A DNA stretch of 45,353 nt, taken from Candidatus Roslinia caecavium (GTDB taxonomy: Bacteria > Bacillota > Clostridia > Monoglobales > Monoglobaceae). The notes under the pieces are model-generated. The model was not told the DNA's origin, did no database searches, and saw only the letters and a program-made list of their open reading frames with translations. The position numbers and the translations under genes were made by a program. This document shows positions 1-8,347 of the stretch, in pieces. The DNA lies in NCBI GenBank assembly GCA_904419955.1, contig CAJFTO010000023.1, positions 1 to 45,353 of the forward strand, written 5' to 3'. Each line of letters opens with the position of its first letter. The first letter of the stretch is position 1.

Positions 1-78
1 CATACCGCCTTTTCTTGTTATCCAGCCCTCCGGCTGTATCGGTTGAGCAAAAGTCAGCGTGGGATTGATGTGGTATCT

Positions 79-207
79 TTATCTAAGTGAACCCCCGTTT
101 TCCCACTTATTCACCGCCGGAGTCGTAACGCCAAGGCTGACGGCCATTTCTTCCTGAGTCATATCTTTCTTCTTTCTGTATTTACGAATCACTTCGCCTA
201 TCTGCAC
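79..207 (-). pseudogene. Truncated XRE-family helix-turn-helix regulator
   Basis: A GTG start at 207 lies 8 nt after a strong AAGGAGG, and the frame reads 42 codons. The product begins MQIGEVIRKYRKKKDMTQEE and continues to PAVNKWENGG, the hallmark of a Cro/CI-type HTH (helices 1 to 4). It then ends at TAA after only SLR. Complete family members continue with another helix and usually a C-terminal domain, and none of the three frames toward the window start resumes such a sequence. I read this as the 5' stump of a regulator cut by deletion or recombination. A very short standalone HTH is possible but unlikely. Confidence 0.55.
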
Positions 208-335
208 GCCAAACGCCTCCTTATATTTTAAAACATTTTTATTATACAAAATAAATACGGAATTTACAATTGAACAAACGTCAAATAATCTTTCAATAAA
301 TTTAACCGATATTTAAATTTAAATATAAAACAACT

Positions 336-357
336 AAGGACGACCAAAGCCGTCCTT
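336..357 (-). terminator. Rho-independent terminator after the HEPN gene
   Basis: AAGGACG and CGTCCTT form a 7-bp stem with an 8-nt loop. On the minus strand it is followed by AGTTGTTTTATATTT. It lies 17 bases beyond the stop of the HEPN gene and probably ends that transcript. Confidence 0.7.
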
Positions 358-373
358 AAACAAATATTTGATT

Positions 374-772
374 CTAATCTATCTCTATCCAATTATTCTT
401 CAAATTTTCTTTCAGATCGAGAAACATTTTCAGAAAGATCTCTCTCGTATTTTTAATAATATCGAGCGCCACCGCCTCGTTATACGAACGAGCGACGTTA
501 TTTCTGGCGGAGAGCGCTTTAAGCCAAATTTCTTCGTCCTCTATCATATTCGCCGCGTATGCGAGCTTTATCGTCATTCTCGGCGAACCGGTCTTACCGC
601 CGTCGAAGCCGTGAACTTCAAGGGATTCCTTCATCGCCTTACACGCCTGCTCGAAGCATATTTCAAACAGGGCTACAAGCCCCGTTTTGGTAACCGTATC
701 GAAAGGTTCGCTGTAATTGTTTATCTCTTTTAAATTTTCAAGCGCCATACAAAAATTATCAAACTTTTTCAT
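374..772 (-). CDS. HEPN-domain protein, HI0074 family (nucleotidyltransferase substrate-binding type)
   Basis: A 132-residue all-helical protein of the HI0074 family. These usually pair with a minimal nucleotidyltransferase (MNT), and in characterised pairs they form type VII toxin-antitoxin systems in which MNT modifies and silences the HEPN RNase. Here the MNT gene lies directly upstream on the same strand with a 14-bp overlap, as expected. The conserved loop near residues 86-99 reads ALSARNNVARSYNE. The arginine of the HEPN RX4-6H motif is present (R90), but the usual histidine position is arginine (R95). If the alignment is right, RNase activity may be lost. Start: ATG at 772 with AAAGGGAGGG about 11 nt upstream. 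Family confidence is high; a toxin function is doubtful. Confidence 0.85.
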   Translation of the reverse strand: MKKFDNFCMALENLKEINNYSEPFDTVTKTGLVALFEICFEQACKAMKESLEVHGFDGGKTGSPRMTIKLAYAANMIEDEEIWLKALSARNNVARSYNEAVALDIIKNTREIFLKMFLDLKENLKNNWIEID

Positions 773-1055
773 ATATAACGACGCCCTCCCTTTCGATCGA
801 TCTCATAAGCTCCGGCTGAACCGGTCCGTCAAGGTCTACGATATCAAACATCAGCAGAGTATATACTTCCTCGTCCGCCAGACATCTGAACTCGTCCGTT
901 TTTCCGCCCGACACCGCGAGGTCGATATCGCTTTTGGCGCGGTTGTCGCCCCGCGCCCGCGAACCGAATAATATAACCTTTTCAAGACCGCATTTTTCGG
1001 CTAAAGTTTTTATGTCTGTAAGCGCTTTTTCCGGTAAATTCACATTATACGCCAT
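759..1055 (-). CDS. Minimal nucleotidyltransferase (MNT), antitoxin-like
   Basis: A 98-residue nucleotidyltransferase-fold protein (DNA polymerase beta superfamily). The signature GSRARGDNRAKSDIDLAV at about residues 31-48 holds the glycine-serine pair and the two metal-binding aspartates (D43, D45). Such MNT proteins transfer nucleotides onto partner HEPN proteins. The partner gene overlaps its 3' end. The ATG at 1055 is chosen because GGAGG sits about 10 nt upstream. An in-frame TTG three codons earlier would lie almost on the ribosome site. No terminator separates it from polC upstream (gap about 50 bp), so some readthrough from polC is possible. Confidence 0.87.
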   Translation of the reverse strand: MAYNVNLPEKALTDIKTLAEKCGLEKVILFGSRARGDNRAKSDIDLAVSGGKTDEFRCLADEEVYTLLMFDIVDLDGPVQPELMRSIEREGVVIYEKV

Positions 1056-1105
1056 AAATATCAACCTCCAAGCCTATTACAGAGCTAACGCTTCAAATAT
1101 CCGAT

Positions 1106-4100
1106 CTATCCCAAAAGCTCGAACAGATTTATCTGCGAGCTCTCCGGAAGATCGCCGAGCGCGCCGTATTCGGCGAGCGTGTCTATTACGTTTTTGTTGA
1201 CTCCGGCGCGGTTCTTAAGGTCGTCCTGCGACAGGAATTTGCCTTCCTTCGCGGCTTCCATTATGGACTCGGCCGCCGCGGTGCCCACGCCCGCGAACGC
1301 GTTAAGCGGCGGGAGTATCGCGTTTCCTACCTTTTGGAACTTATACGCGTGCGATTTATACAGATCCACCGGCAGAAATTCTATCCCGCGCTCGTACATC
1401 TCGAGGCAAATCTCGAATATGGTATACAGGCTCTTTTCATTCGCCGTCATGTTATTTCCCTTGAGCTTGAGCTTGCGCATCTCGTTCTTGAGCTTATCCT
1501 CGCCCTGCGCCATCAGCGCGGCGTCGAACAGGTCGGCTCTTACCGTATAATAGGCTATATAAAATTCTATCGGATAATGGACCTTAAAGTACGCTATCCT
1601 AAACGCCATCATAACGTACGCCGCCGCATGAGCCTTGGGGAACATATACTTTATCTTTTTACACGACTCTATATACCAGTCGGGAACGTTGTTCTCCCGC
1701 ATAGCCTTTTCGTATTCCTCGGGCATTCCCTCTTTCGCGGCTCTTCCTTTTCTGACGAACTCCATTATCTTAAACGCCATGCCCGGCTCTAAGCCGTGCT
1801 GTATAAGATATACCATTATATCGTCCCTAAGTCCTATTACCTCCGAAAGCGTCGCCGTTCCGGCTTTTATCAGATCCTGAGCGTTGTTCAGCCATACGTC
1901 GGTGCCGTGAGACAGACCCGAAATGATCAGGAGCTCGACGAACGTCGTAGGCTTGGTATCCACCAGCATGCCGCGAACGAAGTTGGTTCCGAACTCGGGA
2001 ACGCCGAACGTTCCCACGACGCTGTCTATCTGTTCCGGCTTTAAGCCCAAAGCCTCGGTCGAGCTGAATATGCTCATCGTCTCCTTATCGTCGAGCGGTA
2101 TCTCGAGCGCGTTTATCCCGGTCAGATCCTCGAGCATACGTATCGTAGAAGGATCGTCGTGACCGAGTATATCCAGCTTTAGCAGGTTGTCGTGTATCGA
2201 ATGGAAGTCGAAATGCGTGGTTATTATATCCGAATCCTTCTTATCCGCCGGATGCTGGACAGGAGAGAAATCATGTATATCCATCGTCTTCGGGCATACG
2301 ATTATCCCGCCCGGATGCTGGCCGGTCGTACGCTTGACGTCGATCATTCCGGCGCTGACCCTCTTAAGCTCCGCGTCGGGCGCTTCTATCTCTTTCTGTT
2401 CGTAATATTTTCTGGCAAAGCCGTAAGCGGTCTTATCGGCGATCGTGCCGATCGTACCCGCCTTGAACACATATTCCTCGCCGAACAGCTCGCCTACGTA
2501 TTTATGCGCCGTGGCCTGATATTCGCCCGAGAAATTGAGGTCTATATCCGGAACCTTGTCGCCTTTAAAGCCCAAAAACGTCTCGAACGGGATCGTAAGA
2601 CCGTCCTTTTTAAGCTTCGCGCCGCAAACCGGACAGTTCTTATCCGGCATGTCCATTCCGGTCGGATATTCGCCGTTTTCATAGAACTCGCTGTATTTGC
2701 ACTCGGGGCAAACATAGTGCGGACAGAGCGCGTTTACCTCGGTTATCCCGGATAAAAACGCCGCGAACGACGAGCCGACGCTGCCTCGGCTGCCTACCAG
2801 ATACCCGGCCTCGTTCGACTTTTTGACCAGCTTATGCGCTATCATATACATTACCGAGTAACCGTACTTGGTTATACAGTCGAGCTCCCTGTCCATCCTC
2901 TTTTGAACTATATCGGGCAGAACGTCGCCGTATATATCGTGCGCTTTTTTGTGGCACATATCGACAAGATCCTGCTCGCAGTTTTCTATAGTAGGCGGAT
3001 ACGAGCCGTCCTTTACCGGGCGTATATTTTCTATCTTATCCGCAATTTCTATCGTATTGTCTATAACTATCTCTTCGGCTCTGTCGCCCAGATATGCAAA
3101 TTCCTCGAGCATCTCCTCGGTCGTTCTGAAAAACAGCGGAGCCTGATTATCGGCGTCCTCGAAGCCCTGGGCGCCCATCATGACCCGCCTGTACACCTCG
3201 TCCTCGGGATCCATAAAATGCACGTCGCAGGTCGCCACGGTCTTTCTGCCGGCCATATCGCCGAGACGGACTATATACTTGTTTATCTCTCTTAGCTCGT
3301 CCTCGCTCTTTACCTGACCGTTTCTCAGCATAAACGCGTTATTGCCTATAGGCTGTATCTCCAGGTAGTCGTAGAACTTGGCTATCTCCAACAACTCGCT
3401 CTCCGGGCGCTTCTGCATTATCGCCCGATACAGCTCTCCCGCCTCGCAGGCCGAACCGACGATTATCCCGTCTCGCCAGAGCTGCAAAAGCGACTTAGGT
3501 ATGCCGGGTTTTCTGTAAAAGTAGTCGAGATTAGACTTGGATATGAGTTTATACAGATTTTTTAGCCCGGTATAGTTCTTGGCGAGAAGTATGATATGAT
3601 ACTTTCTCTGCCTCGTTACGTCGCTGTCCTTTTTCGGGATATTTATCTTTTCTCTGAGCGCCTTGGCTTCTCTCCACTCGCTCATCTCCATCATCTTGAT
3701 AAAGATCTCGGCCGTAGCGTTGGCGTCGTCTACGGCCCTATGGTGGTTCTCAAGGCTTACGCCCAGCCGTTCGGCGACCAGATTCAGCTTATGGCTTCTC
3801 TCCTTAGGAAACAGCTCTCTCGACATCAAAAGCGTGTCCTTAACCGGATTTTCGATCTTATAACCCTGCTGTTTAGCGTTAAACTCTATGAAGCTTACGT
3901 CGAACTTCGCGTTGTGCGCGACAAGGGTCGAATTCTTACAAAAGCTTAAGAACTCCGGCAAAACCTGAGTAATATCGGGTTTGTCTTTCACCATCTCGTT
4001 GGTTATTCCGGTAAGCTCGGTTATCTCCTGAGGTATCGGCCGCTTTGGATTTATAAGCTGACTGTATCTGTCTACTATCTTTCCGTCCTCTATCTTAACG

Positions 4101-5422
4101 GCGCCGATCTCCGTTATCCTGTCGTATACCGGGCTGAGCCCGGTTGTCTCTATATCGAAAACCACGTACGAACCCCGCATATCTTCGTTGATCTTATTGA
4201 GCTCCGCCGAGTCCGTATCGTCTATGAGATAACCCTCCATGCCGTATATGACCTTAAAATCCTGTCCGCCCTTGTTAACTCCGTCGCAGGCCTTGCAGGC
4301 CTCCGGAAAAGCCTGAGCCACTCCGTGGTCGGTTATGGCTATCGCGCTGTGACCCCACTTCGCCGCGCGTTTTATCAGGTCTCCCGCCGAAGTCACCGCG
4401 TCCATCGCGCTCATCTTTGTATGCAGATGCAGCTCTACGCGTTTCTTCTCGGCGTTGTCCATTCTCATCTCTTTAGGCGGCAGTTTTTCTATAGATTTTA
4501 CCTTTATCATATATTTATGTTTAAAGTCGTCGTACTCGTAACCGCCTTCGAGTCTGAGCCTTGCGCCCTTAGCTATTATCTTTGAAGCCAACTTAAGCCT
4601 GTCCGTCTTTGAGAAAATACTGCAAGCTACCGCCCATTCGCTGTCGCCTATATCAAACTCTATAGCCGTGTTCCCGGTCGGTTTTCCGCTCTTCATTATC
4701 TCCCTGACTTCGCTGTCTATTACCGTTCCCTCGACCACGCATGTTCCGGTATTTTCGTTAACGTCGATGATCGGCATAGCCGGATTTTTGATAGCTTTTC
4801 CGAAGATCAAGCCGCTGACCTCGGACGCGCCCGAGTCTTTCCCGCTTGCTCCGCCGCTCTTTTCAGCTTTTTTGATAACGGGCGCGCACGCCTTTTTGGC
4901 GAGTTCCTGTTCCTCTTCGGCCTGTTTTTTTATATATTCGGACTTATCCGGATTTTTAACGTCCAGATCTATCTTTGCTGTGATATCGAGCTCGTTTTTA
5001 AGACACTCGGTCAAATATTCCTTAAACCTGTTCTTCTTCAAAAAAGGTTCTCCGCCGTTTATATTTCTCACCGTCAACGTCTCGCCGTCGTAGTCGCAGG
5101 AAACATGACTCAAAAACGCCCGGCATCCGCTGTGTTTATACACAAACATATAGATTATCCCTTTAAAATATTCCTCTGAAAAGCCGAGCCCCGGATAGCT
5201 TATATTAAACTTGAAATCGTTTAAATGGTACGCGTTTTTGACCTGCTCTATAAACTGAGCAAGATCCGGCATAGGCATCAGCTCGGCGCAGTTTACGTAG
5301 GTCTCTACCTCGCTCCGCTCCATATGTATTTTGCAATGCGTTATTTCCGCCTTATCGAGCTTTCTCGCGAAATCCTCCACGACCGTCACGCGGTCGAACG
5401 CGTCAAGAACTTTTACATTCAT
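1106..5422 (-). CDS. polC: DNA polymerase III alpha subunit, Gram-positive PolC type
   Basis: The 1438-residue length is typical of PolC, the main leading-strand replicase of Firmicutes. In order: an N-terminal domain, an OB fold (about 225-315), the PHP domain starting VELHLHTKMSAMDAV (329) with ITDHG (363-367), a DnaQ-like proofreading exonuclease inserted in PHP (VFDIETTGLSP at 421, VAHNAKFD at 502, HHRAVDDANA at 560), then the polymerase. Polymerase marks are GSRGSVGSSFAAF (878), a four-cysteine zinc site (CPEC and CPVC, about 905-934) and PDIDLNFSG (958-966) with catalytic aspartates. It lies 69 bp downstream of ispG and probably shares its transcript. AGAGGGA is a suitable ribosome site. 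The identity is not in doubt. Confidence 0.98.
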   Translation of the reverse strand: MNVKVLDAFDRVTVVEDFARKLDKAEITHCKIHMERSEVETYVNCAELMPMPDLAQFIEQVKNAYHLNDFKFNISYPGLGFSEEYFKGIIYMFVYKHSGCRAFLSHVSCDYDGETLTVRNINGGEPFLKKNRFKEYLTECLKNELDITAKIDLDVKNPDKSEYIKKQAEEEQELAKKACAPVIKKAEKSGGASGKDSGASEVSGLIFGKAIKNPAMPIIDVNENTGTCVVEGTVIDSEVREIMKSGKPTGNTAIEFDIGDSEWAVACSIFSKTDRLKLASKIIAKGARLRLEGGYEYDDFKHKYMIKVKSIEKLPPKEMRMDNAEKKRVELHLHTKMSAMDAVTSAGDLIKRAAKWGHSAIAITDHGVAQAFPEACKACDGVNKGGQDFKVIYGMEGYLIDDTDSAELNKINEDMRGSYVVFDIETTGLSPVYDRITEIGAVKIEDGKIVDRYSQLINPKRPIPQEITELTGITNEMVKDKPDITQVLPEFLSFCKNSTLVAHNAKFDVSFIEFNAKQQGYKIENPVKDTLLMSRELFPKERSHKLNLVAERLGVSLENHHRAVDDANATAEIFIKMMEMSEWREAKALREKINIPKKDSDVTRQRKYHIILLAKNYTGLKNLYKLISKSNLDYFYRKPGIPKSLLQLWRDGIIVGSACEAGELYRAIMQKRPESELLEIAKFYDYLEIQPIGNNAFMLRNGQVKSEDELREINKYIVRLGDMAGRKTVATCDVHFMDPEDEVYRRVMMGAQGFEDADNQAPLFFRTTEEMLEEFAYLGDRAEEIVIDNTIEIADKIENIRPVKDGSYPPTIENCEQDLVDMCHKKAHDIYGDVLPDIVQKRMDRELDCITKYGYSVMYMIAHKLVKKSNEAGYLVGSRGSVGSSFAAFLSGITEVNALCPHYVCPECKYSEFYENGEYPTGMDMPDKNCPVCGAKLKKDGLTIPFETFLGFKGDKVPDIDLNFSGEYQATAHKYVGELFGEEYVFKAGTIGTIADKTAYGFARKYYEQKEIEAPDAELKRVSAGMIDVKRTTGQHPGGIIVCPKTMDIHDFSPVQHPADKKDSDIITTHFDFHSIHDNLLKLDILGHDDPSTIRMLEDLTGINALEIPLDDKETMSIFSSTEALGLKPEQIDSVVGTFGVPEFGTNFVRGMLVDTKPTTFVELLIISGLSHGTDVWLNNAQDLIKAGTATLSEVIGLRDDIMVYLIQHGLEPGMAFKIMEFVRKGRAAKEGMPEEYEKAMRENNVPDWYIESCKKIKYMFPKAHAAAYVMMAFRIAYFKVHYPIEFYIAYYTVRADLFDAALMAQGEDKLKNEMRKLKLKGNNMTANEKSLYTIFEICLEMYERGIEFLPVDLYKSHAYKFQKVGNAILPPLNAFAGVGTAAAESIMEAAKEGKFLSQDDLKNRAGVNKNVIDTLAEYGALGDLPESSQINLFELLG

Positions 5423-5491
5423 TTGATCATTCCCTCTAATATTATTCCCGTTTCCGCCTCTATATATTCAAATAAAACTATAAAACTAAAT

Positions 5492-6550
5492 TTATATCTT
5501 CTGTCCGCCGCCGAAAGCCTTAAGCTCCTCGAGCAGCGCGCCGACTATTTCCGACTCGTCTATCTTACGAACGATCTTGCCCTTCTTAAACAGGACCGCG
5601 CAGCCGTCGCCTCCGGCTATGCCTATATCCGCGTCTTTAGCCTCGCCCGGACCGTTTACCGCGCAGCCCATCACCGCGACCTTGGCCTTTATCTCCATAT
5701 TCTTCACGGCTTCGTTGACCGCGTTGGCTATCGGTATAAGATCGATCCTCGTCCTGCCGCAGGTCGGGCATGAAACGACCTCGACGCAGTCGCCACCCAA
5801 GCCCAAGGCCTTAAGTATCAGCTTCGCGGCTTCGACCTCCTTAACCGGATCGTCGGTCAAAGAGACGCGGATCGTATCTCCTATCCCGTCGAGAAGAAGC
5901 GCGCCGATCCCTATAGCCGACTTAACAACTCCCTGCTCTGTAGTTCCCGCCTCGGTAACTCCCACGTGCAGCGGATAATCGAACGTCTCGGCCGCGAGCC
6001 TGTAAGCTTCGACCGTGATCTTTACGCTCGACGATTTCATAGACAGAACTATGTCGTCAAAATCATATCTGTTTAGGATCTCTATATGCTTCTTTGCGCT
6101 CGCGACCATGGCTTTAGCCAAAGACCCGCCGCATTCCTCGAGCAATCCGTTTTCAAGAGAACCGCCGTTTACGCCTATCCTTATCGGGATATTCTTCTCC
6201 CGCGCCATTTTAGCAACAGCCGCGGCTCTGTCCTCGCCGCCGATATTCCCGGGATTGATCCTTATTTTATCTATCCCGTTTTCCATACATCTGAGCGCGA
6301 GCCTGTAATCGAAATGTATATCCGCCACAAGCGGTATATCCGTGTTCTCCTTTATATACTTTACCGCCTCCGCGGCCGCCATATCCGGTACCGCAAACCT
6401 GACTATATCGCATCCCGCGGCGGCCAGCCTGTTGATCTGCTCCGCCGTCGCGCGCGCGTCGGACGCGAGCGTATTTGTCATCGACTGAACCGCGATCTTA
6501 TTATTATTTCCTATCGTTATATCACCGATTTTGACTGTTTTTTTACTCAT
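5492..6550 (-). CDS. ispG: 4-hydroxy-3-methylbut-2-enyl diphosphate synthase (flavodoxin)
   Basis: IspG (GcpE) reductively converts MEcPP to HMBPP in the MEP isoprenoid pathway, using a [4Fe-4S] cluster. The 352-residue length fits the short bacterial form. The N-terminal TIM barrel carries VADIHFDYRLAL and KIRINPGN. The C-terminal cluster domain has CPTCGRTRID (C261, C264) and GCAVNGPGEAKDADIG (C296, plus the cluster-binding glutamate E303). An ispG-polC neighbourhood is common in Firmicutes. A good promoter lies directly upstream, and the start follows AAAGGCGG. Confidence 0.97.
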   Translation of the reverse strand: MSKKTVKIGDITIGNNNKIAVQSMTNTLASDARATAEQINRLAAAGCDIVRFAVPDMAAAEAVKYIKENTDIPLVADIHFDYRLALRCMENGIDKIRINPGNIGGEDRAAAVAKMAREKNIPIRIGVNGGSLENGLLEECGGSLAKAMVASAKKHIEILNRYDFDDIVLSMKSSSVKITVEAYRLAAETFDYPLHVGVTEAGTTEQGVVKSAIGIGALLLDGIGDTIRVSLTDDPVKEVEAAKLILKALGLGGDCVEVVSCPTCGRTRIDLIPIANAVNEAVKNMEIKAKVAVMGCAVNGPGEAKDADIGIAGGDGCAVLFKKGKIVRKIDESEIVGALLEELKAFGGGQKI

Positions 6551-6587
6551 ATCAAAACCGCCTTTCTTAGTTAAATGACATTATTTA

Positions 6588-6616
6588 ATTATATCATAGA
6601 CGGGCGCTGTTTTCAA
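6588..6616 (-). promoter_or_regulatory. Sigma-A promoter of ispG-polC
   Basis: On the minus strand TTGAAA (6616-6611), a 17-bp spacer and TATAAT (6593-6588) precede ispG by about 40 bp. Predicted from consensus match only. Confidence 0.7.
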
Positions 6617-6657
6617 CCGCTTTTAAGCGACTTTAATAGAGTAAAATTGCGGTTTTT

Positions 6658-8019
6658 TTATTCTTCATTTCTCATGCGCGGAGTTCGGTTATCTCTTTCC
6701 AACGCTTTTTTATAAACTATGACCGATACCGCGGCGGTCGCCAATTCAGCGATCCAAAAAGCGTTCCAAACTCCGTCGGAGCCGAATATCCTGCTGAATA
6801 AGAACGCCGCGGGAATTATAACTATAACATATCTGCAAAGAGATATCATAAGCGACGGCGCACCTTTTCCAAGTCCTTCGAGAGCGCCGCACGACGTTAC
6901 CGATATCGCCGATACTATAAAACCGGCGCTGATTATACGAAGCGCGTTCGTTCCCGCTTCTATAGTCTCTCTGTTCTCAGTAAACATACCTATGAGACGT
7001 CCCGGAACCAAAAGACAAATTATTGTCCCCAAAAGCATTATTGCTCCGCACATAAAAAGAACTATGTAATATATCTGTTTTACTCTTTTATCTTCTCCGG
7101 CGCCATAGTTAAAACCGATTATGGGACGCATCCCTTGAATAATTCCGTTTGCGGGAAGATATAAGAAAGTCTGGAGCTTATAATATATTCCCAAAACAAG
7201 GATATATACCTGCGAATACGCGGCGAGTATCGCGTTTAACGACGAAATCAAAAACGACGGCAGAGCAAGGTTAAGTGTCGCAGGTATTCCTACTGAATAT
7301 AATTTAAAAATCATAGTTCTTTCCGGTTTCATATAACGCGTTTTTATTTTAACGCTTATAGGACTGATAATATATACGGCTAAATATATAATTAAACTTA
7401 GCGTTTGTCCTATTCCGGTCGCCAGCGCGGCGCCTTCTATCCCCATTTCAGGGAAAAAACCTAAACCAAAGATAAGAACAGGATCTAATATTATATTCGC
7501 TATACATCCGCACATAAGACTCAACATCGTTACTTTCATTCTTCCGACCGCCTGAAATATTTTCTCAAACGATATTGCGGCGACGTTGATTATCGTAAAA
7601 GCAAAAGCTACTATACAATATCTTATTCCAAGGTCTATTATATTTTCAGATGCTGTAAACATTTTCAAAAACGCCGGAATAACAGCGACGCAGCCGACGG
7701 TCAATAATACGCCGTGAATTATTGAAAGCGCCATTCCCTGCGACGCGGCCATATTAGCTTTGATCTTATCTCCCGCGCCCAAATTATACGCTATAGCCGC
7801 GTTAATTCCAACCCCAAATCCAATCGCGACGGCGTTTATAAAATTCTGCGCAGGATAAACCAGCGACAGCGCAGTCATCGCTTCCTCGCTTATCTTTGCG
7901 ACAAAAAAACTGTCTACGATATTATAAAGCGAATTGACCAGCATCGATATGACCATTGGAAACGCCATTGAGATAATAAGCCGCGCCGCCGGTCTCTCTT
8001 TCATAAAGTTTTCGTTCAT
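6658..8019 (-). CDS. MATE-family multidrug/sodium antiporter
   Basis: A 453-residue polytopic membrane protein with about twelve hydrophobic segments in two pseudo-repeats, typical of MATE exporters (MepA/DinF-like). Recognisable features are the N-terminal RPAARLIISMAFPMVISMLV, followed by SLYNIVDSFFVAK, and the second-half FNYGAGEDKRVKQIY. Members export drugs or metabolites in exchange for Na+ or H+; the substrate cannot be read from sequence. The ATG follows AAGGAGGAAGAA. Its leader contains two tiny ORFs and a terminator-like hairpin (separate entries), which fits inducible control by translation or an antibiotic. Confidence 0.93.
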   Translation of the reverse strand: MNENFMKERPAARLIISMAFPMVISMLVNSLYNIVDSFFVAKISEEAMTALSLVYPAQNFINAVAIGFGVGINAAIAYNLGAGDKIKANMAASQGMALSIIHGVLLTVGCVAVIPAFLKMFTASENIIDLGIRYCIVAFAFTIINVAAISFEKIFQAVGRMKVTMLSLMCGCIANIILDPVLIFGLGFFPEMGIEGAALATGIGQTLSLIIYLAVYIISPISVKIKTRYMKPERTMIFKLYSVGIPATLNLALPSFLISSLNAILAAYSQVYILVLGIYYKLQTFLYLPANGIIQGMRPIIGFNYGAGEDKRVKQIYYIVLFMCGAIMLLGTIICLLVPGRLIGMFTENRETIEAGTNALRIISAGFIVSAISVTSCGALEGLGKGAPSLMISLCRYVIVIIPAAFLFSRIFGSDGVWNAFWIAELATAAVSVIVYKKALERDNRTPRMRNEE

Positions 8020-8029
8020 TTCTTCCTCC

Positions 8030-8071
8030 TTAAAACGCCCGTGAATAAAATAAAACCACGCCGGCTATCAT
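8030..8071 (-). CDS. Candidate leader peptide 2 (13 aa) upstream of the MATE gene
   Basis: ATG to TAA encoding MIAGVVLFYSRAF. Its ATG overlaps the stop of leader ORF 1 (ATGA). Its TAA runs straight into the Shine-Dalgarno of the exporter gene (TAAGGAGG). Its first codons lie in the 3' arm of the hairpin at 8056-8086, and its middle codons form the U-rich tail. The tight nesting suggests translational coupling, but no peptide evidence exists and chance cannot be excluded at this size. Confidence 0.35.
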   Translation of the reverse strand: MIAGVVLFYSRAF

Positions 8072-8086
8072 AAGATAACCGCGTGG
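8056..8086 (-). terminator. Leader hairpin with U tract (putative attenuator of the MATE gene)
   Basis: On the minus strand CCACGCGGTTATC and GATAGCCGGCGTGG pair almost completely around a tiny loop. TTTTATTTTATT follows. The hairpin lies between the predicted transcription start (about 8136) and the exporter start codon, so it would act as a premature terminator inside the leader. It overlaps the junction of the two leader ORFs, so a stalled or slow ribosome would change its folding. Confidence 0.6.
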
Positions 8087-8100
8087 CGAAAAGATGACAT
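8068..8100 (-). CDS. Candidate leader peptide 1 (10 aa)
   Basis: ATG to TGA encoding MSSFRHAVIL. The RHAVIL codons form the 5' arm of the attenuator hairpin, so translation would melt that arm. No strong Shine-Dalgarno precedes it. It starts about 36 nt after the predicted transcription start. Supported by position and nesting only. Confidence 0.35.
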   Translation of the reverse strand: MSSFRHAVIL

Positions 8101-8142
8101 AAAGCCCGGAAAAATCCACAGCGCTATTTTTAAACAATTGAT

Positions 8143-8171
8143 ATAATACTATCATATTCAGCGCTTGTCAA
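8143..8171 (-). promoter_or_regulatory. Sigma-A promoter of the MATE leader
   Basis: On the minus strand TTGACA (8171-8166), 17 bp, TATTAT (8148-8143). This predicts a leader of about 115 nt before the exporter start codon. Confidence 0.7.
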
Positions 8172-8264
8172 TACTAAACCCGCTTTTGATTTAACATAAT
8201 ATAAATAAAATTTTATAAATTGACTCTCGCAGTTTTTTCTTCAAAGCCTCTCATCTTTTTAATA

Positions 8265-8293
8265 TTGACATATTTTTTTCTTAAATATATAAT
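8265..8293 (+). promoter_or_regulatory. Sigma-A promoter of tex
   Basis: A perfect consensus: TTGACA (8265-8270), 17 bp, TATAAT (8288-8293), about 48 bp before the tex ribosome site. Confidence 0.8.
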
Positions 8294-8347
8294 CTCATTT
8301 AGACAAACTAACCCCTTCTAAACATATTTAACTTAAGGAGAACGTAT

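Noticed and set aside
6615..6659. Plus-strand terminator (AACCGC...GCGGTT plus T run)
   Set aside because: There is no plus-strand gene upstream, the loop is 28 nt and the stem only 6 bp. It overlaps the end of the minus-strand MATE gene.
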